The notes below the pieces were generated by a model, which was given only the letters and a program-made list of their open reading frames with translations, ran no database searches and was not told the origin of the DNA. From positions 2,790,001-2,854,000 of the forward strand of contig NZ_JAANAT010000001.1 of the NCBI RefSeq assembly GCF_011089895.1: a stretch of DNA of 64,000 nt. The letters are read 5' to 3'. Of the stretch, positions 44,229-53,623 are shown in pieces. Positions within the stretch are counted from its first letter, which is position 1. Every line of letters begins with the position of its first letter. The DNA is from Mucilaginibacter inviolabilis. GTDB lineage: Bacteria; Bacteroidota; Bacteroidia; Sphingobacteriales; Sphingobacteriaceae. A program made the translations under genes and the position numbers.

Positions 44229-44622
44229 CCTGTCATCCTGAGCCTGTCGAAGGACGCGCGCAGAGGCCTTTGCCCACCATGCTTCGACGAAAAGAGGGAA
44301 TTCCACTTTACCCAATATGTCATTGCGAGGAGGAACGACGAAGCAATCTCGTAGCTATTCTTATCCATGAGAACGCGAGGAGATTGCTTCGTACCTCGCA
44401 ATGACATATTTTTTATTTATTATCTAAAAATCCTTTCTTTCTCCAAAGGCTAAAGACGGTGCGAAAACAACAAAGGCCGCCGGGTACCCGGCGGCCTTTG
44501 TTGTTTTAAGATCCCCTCTTGAGAGGGGGTGTGTGAGGTTGAGTAGTGGCTGGGGTGTGTTGTTACGCGTTCATTTCGCCTTGATAAACACACCCCTTCC
44601 CCCTCTCAAGAGGGGATTCGCA
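44229..44622. repeat. Cluster of palindromic repeats between DUF962 and SusD
   Basis: The 44104-44649 gap contains four elements. GTCATCCTGAGCCTGTCGAAGG...CTTCGACG (44229-44292) is inverted relative to 34670-34738. A GTCATTGCGAGG element with perfect 15-bp ends spans 44316-44408. A 44-bp perfect palindrome lies at 44464-44507. An imperfect pair around CCCCTCTTGAGAGGGGGTGTGT spans 44513-44622. No gene is seen. Confidence 0.75.
44464..44507. terminator. 44-bp perfect palindrome acting as bidirectional terminator
   Basis: AAAACAACAAAGGCCGCCGG and its complement with no loop, centred at 44485-44486. The ends give A- and T-runs, so it can terminate both ways. It would stop the SusD operon, though the pair at 44513-44622 comes first. 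Confidence 0.65.
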
Positions 44623-44649
44623 CATAGCCCTGTTTTTATTAGGCGCAGA

Positions 44650-46164
44650 TTACCAACCAGCGTTTTGTTTGATAACACCGTTGCTGCGGTCAATTTCTTT
44701 TTGGGGTACTGCCCAAACATTGTTTACAGCCGGGTTAAAGTTACGTGCAGGCCATATTACCGAACCGGTATAACCGTGCAGTGGTTTGGCGTAAGTGGCG
44801 GCGGCATCACCCCAGCGTACCAGGTCGCGGTGACGGTCGGCCCATTCGCCGGCAAGTTCGCAGCGGCGTTGGTTTTTCAGATCGGCCATGGTAGCACCTG
44901 TGATAGCTTTCAGACCGGCACGCTGACGGATCATATTGATCTCCGCATCGGCATTTTTGCCTTGCATCAGTTCTGCTTCTGCTTTGATCAGGATAACTTC
45001 GGCATAACGCATCAATGGTACGTTCAGGTTGGTGGTGGGGTGATCGCCATTTGGGCTGATAGATGAACCTACCGGATTAGCATATGAAAATGGCTCCATA
45101 TACTTGTTGAACTGGTAACCGGATAAGCTGTTTACGGAAGCATAAGTTTTTGGCGCACCAAAATACTGAAACACGTCGCCCGGCTTCAGGATAGTAGCTT
45201 CGCGGCGTTTGTCACCTGCCTCAAAAGCATCATACAGCTCTTTGGTTGGCTGATAGTAACCCCAGCCGTTAAATAGTCCCCAGCCTTTGTTCTCCAGCAT
45301 AACACCGGGCAATATACTGCCCCAGCCGCTTGAACCTTTTGCAGTACTCACCGCCGACCAGATATATTCTGAACTGAAGTTATTGGCCGCTTTAAAAACA
45401 TCGGCAAAATTAGGTAACAAGGCACGATTACCCTTGCTGATCACCGAATCGGCATATTTTTGGGCATTGGCATAATCCTTTTTGTACAGGTACATTTTAG
45501 CCAGGTAAGCCCAGGCAGCTACTTTGTGCGGTCTGCCCTGATCGGCAGGACTTAACTGCTCGAAGTATGGCAGCAGGTTGGCAGCATTTTTTAGCTCACC
45601 TTCAATGTAAGTATAGTTTTGGCCAACGTTGGCTGCTCTTGGTGTAGGATTTGGATCATTATTGTTGGAGCGGGTAATGATAGGTAACCCTGCACGATCA
45701 TCGCCATAATTATAAGCCATTTGAAAATACATCAAACCGCTTAAAAAATAGGCCTCGCCCAGGTAACGGTTTTTCAGGGAACCATCCATGCTGATGGCAG
45801 GCACCTTGTTAATCACGTCATTGGCACGCCTGATCACCGAGTAACGCATATCCCACTGGTCAACGGTATAACCACCTGAGTAATAAGTTGGGCTAAAGTT
45901 TTTGATGGCATCGGCATTGGTATTGATACGGCCGGTAACCATATCGTCGCTGGCATTGATGAACCACATATAACCACGACCGTAAAATTCTTCGCCGTCA
46001 AAAGGCTCGTACATGGCGTTTACGCCCAGCAGGGCATCATCGCCGGTTTGCCAGAAGTTGTTTTCAGATACCGCGCCCTGTGGTTTGATATTCAGATTTT
46101 TAGTGCAGGCACCCAAAAGCATGCTTGCCGATAATGCTAATATAATATTGCTGATCTTTTTCAT
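44650..46164 (-). CDS. susD-like: SusD/RagB-family lipoprotein (locus 2)
   Basis: A 504-residue lipoprotein (lipobox L-L-G-A-C20-T-K). The fold markers are the post-anchor L-N-I-K-P-Q-G, R-Y-L-G-E-A-Y-F-L-S-G-L-M-Y-F-Q, and the C-terminal R-Y-A-E-V-I-L-I-K-A-E-A-E-L with W-A-D-R-H-R-D-L-V-R-W-G-D. It captures a glycan or other ligand for the partner SusC. It starts 11 nt after that gene. No enzymes lie beside this pair, so its substrate is unknown. Confidence 0.97.
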   Translation of the reverse strand: MKKISNIILALSASMLLGACTKNLNIKPQGAVSENNFWQTGDDALLGVNAMYEPFDGEEFYGRGYMWFINASDDMVTGRINTNADAIKNFSPTYYSGGYTVDQWDMRYSVIRRANDVINKVPAISMDGSLKNRYLGEAYFLSGLMYFQMAYNYGDDRAGLPIITRSNNNDPNPTPRAANVGQNYTYIEGELKNAANLLPYFEQLSPADQGRPHKVAAWAYLAKMYLYKKDYANAQKYADSVISKGNRALLPNFADVFKAANNFSSEYIWSAVSTAKGSSGWGSILPGVMLENKGWGLFNGWGYYQPTKELYDAFEAGDKRREATILKPGDVFQYFGAPKTYASVNSLSGYQFNKYMEPFSYANPVGSSISPNGDHPTTNLNVPLMRYAEVILIKAEAELMQGKNADAEINMIRQRAGLKAITGATMADLKNQRRCELAGEWADRHRDLVRWGDAAATYAKPLHGYTGSVIWPARNFNPAVNNVWAVPQKEIDRSNGVIKQNAGW

Positions 46165-46175
46165 GATTGCTTTAC

Positions 46176-49100
46176 TTACAGATTTAAATTGATACCGAAA
46201 ATAAACGAGCGCGATTGCGGGTAACGGCCTACGTCGATACCATAGTTGTCAAACCCAACTTCCGGATCAAAACCTTTGTATTTGGTAATGGTGAACAAGT
46301 TGTTTGATGTAGCATACACACGCAGGCTGCTGATACCGGCACGGGTTAACAATGCTGGCGAGAAAGTATAACCCAGGGTTACGTTCTTAAAGCGCAGGTA
46401 TGAGCCGTTCTCGATATAAAAATCAGAGTTGGTACCAAAGTTGCCGTTAGCGTCGCTGGCAGTTACACGTGGGATAGTGGTATTGGTGTGCTGTGGAGTC
46501 CAGGCGTTCAGTACATCTTTCAGCAGGTTGTAATTCTGACCCAAACCACCGGCATTTAAGCTGGTATATTTTAAAGCATTGTATAATTTATTGCCTTGCA
46601 CACCTTGTAAAAAGATATTCAGATCGAAACCTTTGTAGCTGGCATTCAGGCTCAAACCGTAGGTAAATTTAGGGTAAGCACTACCCAGGAACTGACGGTC
46701 GTTATCGTCAATTTTACCATCGCCGTTGGCATCCACAAAACGGATATCACCCGGTTTGGCATTTGGCTGAATCAGCTGTCCGTTCTTACCTCTGTAAGCA
46801 TCCACCTCTGCCTGGCTCTGGAACAAACCATTGGTTTTGATAGAATAGTATGAGTACAACGGCTGACCAACCTGCACCCAGGCAGGTGCCAGCAAGCCAC
46901 GTACGCTTGGGCTTACACCCGGGATGGTGGTGTTGCCATTAGGTAATGACAGTAACTTATTGGTAAGCGTACTTACGTTGGCATTTACACCATAACGGAA
47001 TGCTTTTTTAGGATCGCTATTATAACCCAGACTAAACTCAAGACCTTTATCACGTGCCTCGCCGCCATTAACCCATACACTGCCCAAACCTATACCTGCA
47101 GGTATGTTCATCAGCATATTTTCGGTTTTTTTAACAAAATAATCGGCGGTTAAGGTGATGCGTTCGTTCAGGAAGCCCAGATCTAAACCGATATCGGTTT
47201 GTTTTGAACGGGCCCAGGTCAGGTTCGGGTTGGCGCGGTCATAGCTATAATAACCGTTTAACTGTGCCGGGTCTGAACCTAAGTAAACACTACCTACGCT
47301 CAGGTTAGGGCTCACCGCTGTTGTACTTACAGATGATAAGTTACCCAATACGCCGTAGCTGCCTCTTACCTTTAAGTTGCTTAGCCAGGTTAGCTTCTGC
47401 ATAAAATTCTCGCGGCTTACTACCCATCCGCCAGATATCGAACCAAAGTTCTGGAACCTGTTCTGAGGGGCAACCAACGATGTACCATCCCTACGACCGG
47501 TTAATGATAACAGGTATTTGCCATCGTAATCATAATTAACACGGGCAAGGTAAGAGATCAGCGCCTCATCAGTCCGGTAATCGCCAGGTTTTGGAACCGG
47601 TGTACCTGTACCATTGATAAAATAGCGGAACAGGGGATCTTCATTGCTAAAACCCGAAAGGGAAGCCGATAAACCCATGCTGCTGTTTTTCTGGTAAGTG
47701 TAACCAGCCAATACATCCAGGTTGTTTTTACCTAATGATTTTTTGTAGTTTAAAGTTTGCTCGGTCAGGAACCTTGAATCTTGTGATGATGACTCGTTCA
47801 GGGTATTGGTTAAGCTGGGTTTACCAACCTCGGGCACAATCGGTGTAAAGCCTTTGAAATAATAAAAGCTCTTGGTGATCGAATAGTTCGACCTGAACTT
47901 CAATCCTTTGATGATGTCGGCCTCAAAATACGGGTTAGCAATAATGGTATTTACCGGGTTGCTGGTATCAATACGCTCCAGGTTGGCTACCGGGTTAACT
48001 ACGTCGCCGTAGGAACCAGCGTAGGTTAGAGGTAAACCTGAATAAGCGCCCGATGGTGTACGCACTGTAATGCTTGGCGGATAAAATATGGCCGCCTGGA
48101 TAGCACCGGTATAACCACTAAAGGTATTAGTACCACGACCATCTGAATAGGTATAAGATAAATTTTCGCCAACCTTTAACCAGTTATTCAACTGATGAGT
48201 AGAGTTGATACGGTACGCATAACGCTCGGAATAGGTATTTAATAATATCCCTGTTCCTTTGCGGTAATTAAAGCTCATGAAATAGTTGGATTTATCGTTA
48301 CCTCCGTTCAGGTTTACGTTATAATCCTGTGTATGCCCTGTTCTGAATACGGCATCAACCCAGTTGGTGCGGGTTATTTGTCCGTCGGGATATTGAGTGG
48401 CATCAAAAGCCGGCAGGCGTGGCTTGCCAGCGTTATCAGCAGCGGTGTTATATACATCGGCATACTCTTTAGCGTCCAATGCTTCCAGTTTTCTCCAGGC
48501 ATTCGAAAAACCTTGTTTGGCATCAAAAGAGATAGCCATTTTTCCTTTGGTACCTTTTTTAGTAGTGATGAGGATAACACCACCAGATGCGCGGGCGCCA
48601 TAAATAGCTGCTGATGCGTCCTTCAAAACCGAAATCGCTTCTACATCGTTGGGGTTAATAACCGGGGTACCGGGATAAAAAACCGATCCGTCGATAACAT
48701 ATAAAGGCTGCTCACCGTTGATACCACCCAGGCCACGAATGTTTACCATAGGCGCATTGGTAGGATCGCCACCATTGTTATTCACAACCACACCCGCCGC
48801 TTTGCCTTGTAAAGCTTCCTGCAGGTTATTGAATGAGCGTGAGCTTACTTTATCCAAACCAACGGTTGATACCGCGCCCGATAAGGTTGAACGGGTTTGT
48901 GTACCATAACCTATAACTACCACTTCTTTTAAAGACTGGTTGTTGGCTTTTAACACCACATCGATATTTTGCTGACCTTTTACCGCAACTTCCTGGCTAT
49001 CATAACCAATGTATTTAAAAACCAGTATCGAGCTCTCGTCGGTGCTCAGGGAATACTTGCCTTCGGTATTAGTCATGGTGCCGGTTGTTGTTCCTTTTAC

Positions 49101-49577
49101 GGCAACGCTAACACCTACCAGGGTTTCGCCACTTTCGTCGGTTACTTTTCCGGAAACAGTAATGGCCTTTACCACCAGGTCTTTTTCTTTAACTTTTACT
49201 ACCGGCTGCTGTTTTTCAAGCTGTAATAGTATATGCTCATCGTCAACCTGTCTGATGTTTCCTTTGTAACCTTTAATCAGTTCTTTCAGCACATCAATCA
49301 GCAATTCGTTATTGGCCGATATGGAAATTTCCTTGTCGGCGTCAAAGCTGGTAGAGTTGTAACCTATTTTAAAGGAGGTTTTTTGTTCTATCAATTTAAA
49401 AACACTTTTGATGCTTAAATTTTTGGCCGTAAAGCTAATACGTACCGTATTCATGGTTTGCGCTGCTGCCGAAAAAGACGGTGTAGAGCATACGCCAATA
49501 ATGACCAATATGATGCAGTAGGTTGCCAGCCATTTAAGGTGATTTTTTAATGAAAATATTTGATATAGATTTCTCAT
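46176..49577 (-). CDS. susC-like: SusC/RagA TonB-dependent receptor with STN domain (locus 2)
   Basis: A 1133-residue outer-membrane importer. I start it at 49577 (MRNLYQ); the ORF extends 16 codons upstream. The STN domain (about 45-130, V-R-I-S-F-T-A-K-N-L-S) is followed by a carboxypeptidase-regulatory-like domain, then the plug (E-V-V-V-I-G-Y-G-T-Q, Y-V-I-D-G-S-V-F) and the barrel. The STN domain signals ligand binding to the FecR anti-sigma factor encoded just upstream, which releases the ECF sigma factor. This is the standard trans-envelope switch. A plus-strand terminator-like hairpin lies upstream of it. Confidence 0.97.
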   Translation of the reverse strand: MRNLYQIFSLKNHLKWLATYCIILVIIGVCSTPSFSAAAQTMNTVRISFTAKNLSIKSVFKLIEQKTSFKIGYNSTSFDADKEISISANNELLIDVLKELIKGYKGNIRQVDDEHILLQLEKQQPVVKVKEKDLVVKAITVSGKVTDESGETLVGVSVAVKGTTTGTMTNTEGKYSLSTDESSILVFKYIGYDSQEVAVKGQQNIDVVLKANNQSLKEVVVIGYGTQTRSTLSGAVSTVGLDKVSSRSFNNLQEALQGKAAGVVVNNNGGDPTNAPMVNIRGLGGINGEQPLYVIDGSVFYPGTPVINPNDVEAISVLKDASAAIYGARASGGVILITTKKGTKGKMAISFDAKQGFSNAWRKLEALDAKEYADVYNTAADNAGKPRLPAFDATQYPDGQITRTNWVDAVFRTGHTQDYNVNLNGGNDKSNYFMSFNYRKGTGILLNTYSERYAYRINSTHQLNNWLKVGENLSYTYSDGRGTNTFSGYTGAIQAAIFYPPSITVRTPSGAYSGLPLTYAGSYGDVVNPVANLERIDTSNPVNTIIANPYFEADIIKGLKFRSNYSITKSFYYFKGFTPIVPEVGKPSLTNTLNESSSQDSRFLTEQTLNYKKSLGKNNLDVLAGYTYQKNSSMGLSASLSGFSNEDPLFRYFINGTGTPVPKPGDYRTDEALISYLARVNYDYDGKYLLSLTGRRDGTSLVAPQNRFQNFGSISGGWVVSRENFMQKLTWLSNLKVRGSYGVLGNLSSVSTTAVSPNLSVGSVYLGSDPAQLNGYYSYDRANPNLTWARSKQTDIGLDLGFLNERITLTADYFVKKTENMLMNIPAGIGLGSVWVNGGEARDKGLEFSLGYNSDPKKAFRYGVNANVSTLTNKLLSLPNGNTTIPGVSPSVRGLLAPAWVQVGQPLYSYYSIKTNGLFQSQAEVDAYRGKNGQLIQPNAKPGDIRFVDANGDGKIDDNDRQFLGSAYPKFTYGLSLNASYKGFDLNIFLQGVQGNKLYNALKYTSLNAGGLGQNYNLLKDVLNAWTPQHTNTTIPRVTASDANGNFGTNSDFYIENGSYLRFKNVTLGYTFSPALLTRAGISSLRVYATSNNLFTITKYKGFDPEVGFDNYGIDVGRYPQSRSFIFGINLNL

Positions 49578-49651
49578 TTTTATAATGTTATTTTGTGGGA
49601 TAAAAAGAATCGTTAAAAATGACATGGTCTGCTGCTACAGCAGCCATACAG

Positions 49652-49685
49652 CAGGCAGGTGTTCGCGCATCTGCCTGTTTTTTTT
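49652..49685 (+). terminator. Plus-strand terminator-like hairpin between fecR and susC (locus 2)
   Basis: CAGGCAG/CTGCCTG stem, 12-nt loop, then eight Ts at 49678-49685. It is oriented against the fecR-susC genes and no plus-strand gene precedes it, so it may end an antisense RNA. On the coding strand the hairpin has no T-run after it. Confidence 0.6.
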
Positions 49686-49706
49686 GATGGGGAACGGCTA
49701 CATAGC

Positions 49707-50687
49707 TTAATGGCAATTTTGTGATTGGATAAAAACTTTATGGTTGGTGTACTGATAGGTAATGCCTGTAAGCTGACTTAACACGTGGAGCACTTTATCT
49801 AAAGGCTGGCTGTTAAAACCAATGGTATATTTGCAGTTGCGGCCGGGTTTATCCTGCAGCTGCACATCTATATTATACATTCTGGATAGTGTTGAAGTTA
49901 TTTCGGGAATAGAGGCTTCGTCAAAATAAAGTTGCCCGTTTTGCCAGGCGCTCAGCTTGTCGGCATCAACGGTTTTAATATAATGCTGGTGTGCTTTAAG
50001 GTTATAAACCAGCATCAAGTTGCGGGTGAGTACTTTACCCATAGCAACCACTTTATTGGCAGCCATTTTTTCGCCAACGCTTACCATACCGCTTACAACG
50101 GCTATTTTATACTCGCTTTCGTTAGTATAAGCATGCACGTTAAACTGGGTTCCCAACACCTGGGTTTGTATATTGCCGGTACTTACAATAAAAGGCCTGG
50201 CGGCATCATGCTTTACATGAAAAAAGCCTTCGCCTGTGAGTTTTACTATCCGTTTTTTTTCGCCAAAATCGGCGCTGATGGTTAAAACTGATGAAGAGTT
50301 GAGCGTTACAATGGTGCTATCGGGCAGGGTGAGCACCTTACGCTCGCCGCGCGCTGTAGAATATTGCTGCAAGGCCTGCGGGGCTGGTTGCTGCCATTTG
50401 GAATATAGTAAAAAGCCGCCGGGCACCAGCAATAACAGTGCGGCTACTTTTAGATATTGGAGTACATAAATTTTCCGATCGGTAGCCCGTGATGGTATGC
50501 CTTTGATTACCCGTTTCCGGATACGGTTTAAAATGCGCTCTTCTGCCGACGGGGTGATACCTGTTAGGGAGGTTTTACCCAATTGTTCTAACCAGGCCTC
50601 TACACGGGCCCGTTCGGTGGGTGTACATTCGTCCGCCTGGTACTTTTGTAATAGTGCTTTGATCTCTGCAGATTCTTTTGTGTTCAT
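49707..50687 (-). CDS. FecR-family anti-sigma factor (locus 2)
   Basis: A 326-residue inner-membrane protein. I start it at 50687 (MNTKESAEIK). An N-terminal cytosolic anti-sigma domain (about 1-85) is followed by one membrane helix (L-K-V-A-A-L-L-L-L-V-P-G-G-F-L-L-Y). The periplasmic FecR domain (R-G-E-R-K-V-L-T-L-P-D-S-T-I-V-T-L-N) and a DUF4974-like C-terminus complete it. It holds its sigma partner until SusC's STN domain signals. It lies between sigma and susC, in a classic order. Confidence 0.95.
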   Translation of the reverse strand: MNTKESAEIKALLQKYQADECTPTERARVEAWLEQLGKTSLTGITPSAEERILNRIRKRVIKGIPSRATDRKIYVLQYLKVAALLLLVPGGFLLYSKWQQPAPQALQQYSTARGERKVLTLPDSTIVTLNSSSVLTISADFGEKKRIVKLTGEGFFHVKHDAARPFIVSTGNIQTQVLGTQFNVHAYTNESEYKIAVVSGMVSVGEKMAANKVVAMGKVLTRNLMLVYNLKAHQHYIKTVDADKLSAWQNGQLYFDEASIPEITSTLSRMYNIDVQLQDKPGRNCKYTIGFNSQPLDKVLHVLSQLTGITYQYTNHKVFIQSQNCH

Positions 50688-50777
50688 CTGCCCATATAAT
50701 CGGTGCTTACCGAAAATAGTACCGTTAAACAATCGTCAAATATTCATTAAGAGAATATTAACAGAATCTGGTGTGAG

Positions 50778-51383
50778 TTATTTAAGATGGAGCATAACCT
50801 TCACTACAATTAAAAACAACGGAAAGCTTTCCATCCGTTTTAATCGCAGCTGCAGGCGTTTCAGCGCTATGGTGAGGTTGTTTTTAACTGTTTGCTCGGA
50901 CAAGGCCAGACGACCCGCAATTTCTTTAACCGGCAATTGCTCCACCCTGCTCAATTTAAATACATCGCGCACATTGTCGGGCATTTTATCTACTTCGGAG
51001 CTTAGCCAGTCTTCCAGTTCGGCTCCAATAACTTCATTCTCCGGTGATGGGGACACCAGGTGCTCATAATCAGGCAGCAAGGTTTCAAAATGGGCTATTT
51101 TTTTACTGCCGGTAAGATAAAAATCAATGGTTTTATTTTTGGCAGCCTTAAATAAGTAAGGAGAAAGCGTATCGTTGATAACCACGGCGTAGCGGTTATG
51201 CCAAAGAGAAATAAAGATATCCTGTACAGCCTCTTCCGAAGTTTCGAGCGAGCCGGTTTTGGAGAGTATATATCGAAAAAGGGCCTTATCGTACCGTTGC
51301 ATCAGCACCAGTAAAGCCTGTTCATCATCGTCCTGAAGCCGGGTCAGTAAATCAGTATCCGAAATAAACCTGCCACGCATCAT
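50778..51383 (-). CDS. ECF sigma factor (locus 2)
   Basis: A 201-residue RNA polymerase sigma-70 family protein of the ECF type. The region 2 motif is E-E-A-V-Q-D-I-F-I-S-L-W, with R-Y-I-L-S-K-T-G preceding; region 4 contains L-P-V-K-E-I-A-G-R-L-A-L-S-E-Q-T-V-K-N-N-L. It probably activates the susC-susD genes directly downstream and is held by the FecR protein. The ATG at 51380 is an equally good start. Confidence 0.93.
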   Translation of the reverse strand: MMRGRFISDTDLLTRLQDDDEQALLVLMQRYDKALFRYILSKTGSLETSEEAVQDIFISLWHNRYAVVINDTLSPYLFKAAKNKTIDFYLTGSKKIAHFETLLPDYEHLVSPSPENEVIGAELEDWLSSEVDKMPDNVRDVFKLSRVEQLPVKEIAGRLALSEQTVKNNLTIALKRLQLRLKRMESFPLFLIVVKVMLHLK

Positions 51384-51554
51384 GCCGCAAACTTATATCA
51401 GCACCTTTAACTCAATGTTAGCTTAGCATAAAATATCACGGTTTTTAAATCTCCCCCCGATATCTCTATGATTGCCCCTTCGCACCCGGAGGATATCTTA
51501 TTTTTATGTTCCTATCCTCTTCCTATCATTCAACGTCCGGAAGGATTTGTGATA

Positions 51555-52661
51555 CTATGCAAGCTTTTTTCGCAACCATTTGCGAACCGGCTCATCATAC
51601 CATTTCAATGCGGCATAGGCCAAAACGATACTACCTGTTAAAATAAGCAACGCATAAGGCCATGTCTGCGCAATAGTTATCCCCTTATGGTTACTGATCC
51701 AGGCAACATAAAAATAAACCAGTGGGTAATGTACCAGATAAAGCGGGTAAGATATATCACCCAAAAACTTGCATATCCTGTTCTCTTTTTGAGTTTGTAT
51801 AACGCCGCTGGCGCCAAGGTATACTATAAGCGGGAAAACGATGATGATACAAACAGATTCATATATTCCATTCATCCAAACATGCCCCGCGCCACCAATG
51901 CGCGGCATATAAAGTACAATAACTACTAAAAGACTGCACCAGAAAAAGGCATTTTTAATTTGGGTTGGCTTTGCTATACGTGAAAGTAACAAACCGGCAA
52001 AGAATGGGTACATCGTACGGGTTAGCCCTATGCTTACCTGTTCTACATTCAGTGTCCAGCCACCGCTAACATCGCCATTTGTGATTGCCAGATGGGCGAG
52101 TACGATAGCAGCAATGCCGACTAAAATAATTAATGCCGTTTTGGAAAACTTTCTGATCCAGACAGCGTAAAGAATATTGGCAATGTATTCAAAGAACAAT
52201 GACCAGCCCACACTATTGAGCGGGTGCATCTCTTCCCAGCCGCGTATATCAAGCGATAACGGTACCGGAAGGATAGTATAACCGATAAGCATTACCAGCA
52301 GCATCTTCCAAACAGGAATAGTATGAATGAGCGGCCATAACGTAGAATCTGTAAAATAAAACCCGATAGCGCCGAGGGTCATTCCCAAAACCACCATTGG
52401 TTGAAGACGTTCGATACGGCGTTTAAAAAAACTGCCGACGGTCATTTTATGCCAGCGGTCGTCATAGGCATAGCCAATCACAAAACCTGATAATAAAAAG
52501 AAAAGGTCGACAGCCAGGTAACCGTGATTGACGAGATTATCTAAATGACTGGTTGACAAGGGCTCGGTTAGATGAAATGTTACAACAATTATGGCTGCGA
52601 CACCGCGAAGACCGTCTAATATGGGATAGTGTGGCTTGGTGGCCAGCTCATTATTGTTCAT
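51555..52661 (-). CDS. Acyltransferase-3 family membrane protein
   Basis: A 368-residue membrane protein with about ten helices. It starts Y-P-I-L-D-G-L-R-G-V-A-A and contains H-G-Y-L-A-V-D-L-F-F-L-L-S-G-F-V-I-G, both defining Acyl_transf_3. The conserved catalytic H is in T-F-H-L. Such enzymes O-acetylate or succinylate surface polysaccharides or antibiotics. It is a stand-alone gene beside the second receptor locus, so surface-glycan modification is a guess. Confidence 0.92.
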   Translation of the reverse strand: MNNNELATKPHYPILDGLRGVAAIIVVTFHLTEPLSTSHLDNLVNHGYLAVDLFFLLSGFVIGYAYDDRWHKMTVGSFFKRRIERLQPMVVLGMTLGAIGFYFTDSTLWPLIHTIPVWKMLLVMLIGYTILPVPLSLDIRGWEEMHPLNSVGWSLFFEYIANILYAVWIRKFSKTALIILVGIAAIVLAHLAITNGDVSGGWTLNVEQVSIGLTRTMYPFFAGLLLSRIAKPTQIKNAFFWCSLLVVIVLYMPRIGGAGHVWMNGIYESVCIIIVFPLIVYLGASGVIQTQKENRICKFLGDISYPLYLVHYPLVYFYVAWISNHKGITIAQTWPYALLILTGSIVLAYAALKWYDEPVRKWLRKKLA

Positions 52662-52747
52662 TAATAAAATTGGATATACAGATTATGAATTAAAACCGGC
52701 GCAAATTATAAAAAAAATGCATGTGTAAATCGTCCCGACCAGATCAT

Positions 52748-52788
52748 AACAAAAAGAGGCTGCCCCGATGAGACAGCCTCTTTTTGTT
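52748..52788 (-). terminator. Bidirectional terminator after DUF4249
   Basis: AACAAAAAGAGGCTG with its complement around an 11-nt loop, giving A- and T-runs on the two sides. It ends the receptor-DUF4249 operon, 8 nt after its stop. Confidence 0.88.
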
Positions 52789-52795
52789 ATTAATT

Positions 52796-53620
52796 TTAAT
52801 TAGCCGGTACCGTTATGGTTTTACGTGTTATAGGATAAGCGCTGAAATAACCCAGGGCACCACCGGTAATATTACTGGTTGGGTTGGATGGGGCTGCGCT
52901 GTTACCACTACCTGTTGAGTTGGAATTTAAACTAAAAAAGTATTTGTAAACCGCAGCATCAATACATTCCATCTCTATCATAAGATGTTTGCCTGTCCTG
53001 ATTTCCCTTGCAGGATCATCATTATCATTATTAAAATTAAGGCGACTGTTTACGGTTTGGCCATTGGTAAACTCATCATCATCTACAAACAAGCTTTTTT
53101 CTTTTCTGCCGTCAATGTATTCAATAAAGCGGTAGTAGTTTTGCTGATTAGCAGGGTCCTGATACTTCACGGTAGCTACCCGAAGTTTGGTTTTGTCTTT
53201 ATTGGTACCAAATTCATCATCAACTACATAAATACTATCCAGTTTAACAATCTGGGGCATGGTACTGGTTGAGGTATAGGTTTTATCATTTAACTTAACT
53301 GTTAAATGATAGGTGTGCCCTGGTATACCAATAAGGGTGCTGTTTTGGTATACGCCTGCAGCAGTCGGATCAAAATTATAAGCTGTACCGTCCACATCAA
53401 CAGTAACCTGCGCGCCGCTGATGCCTGTAAAAGAAGTTTCGTCGTAAAAATTTTGCGACCGGCTTATAGATACTTTAGCACCGCCGGCTTCATTACTTAC
53501 TGTACCCTCTATTACTGTTTGGGGAGTGCTGTTATTCAATTTCAGGTCGATAACCTTATCGCAGGAGCTCAACAGCCCCAGTGTGATCATCAATATAGCC
53601 GAAAAACGTATGGTATGCAT
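52796..53620 (-). CDS. DUF4249 lipoprotein
   Basis: A 274-residue lipoprotein (lipobox L-L-S-S-C20). It has DUF4249 features: V-I-E-G-T-V-S-N near the start, S-I-S-R-S-Q-N-F, and a beta-sandwich-like body with Y-H-L-T-V-K. The family is usually encoded after a TonB receptor, as here, where the gap is only 3 nt, and is thought to be an outer-membrane partner like SusD. Its substrate is unknown. Confidence 0.85.
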   Translation of the reverse strand: MHTIRFSAILMITLGLLSSCDKVIDLKLNNSTPQTVIEGTVSNEAGGAKVSISRSQNFYDETSFTGISGAQVTVDVDGTAYNFDPTAAGVYQNSTLIGIPGHTYHLTVKLNDKTYTSTSTMPQIVKLDSIYVVDDEFGTNKDKTKLRVATVKYQDPANQQNYYRFIEYIDGRKEKSLFVDDDEFTNGQTVNSRLNFNNDNDDPAREIRTGKHLMIEMECIDAAVYKYFFSLNSNSTGSGNSAAPSNPTSNITGGALGYFSAYPITRKTITVPAN

Positions 53621-53623
53621 GTA

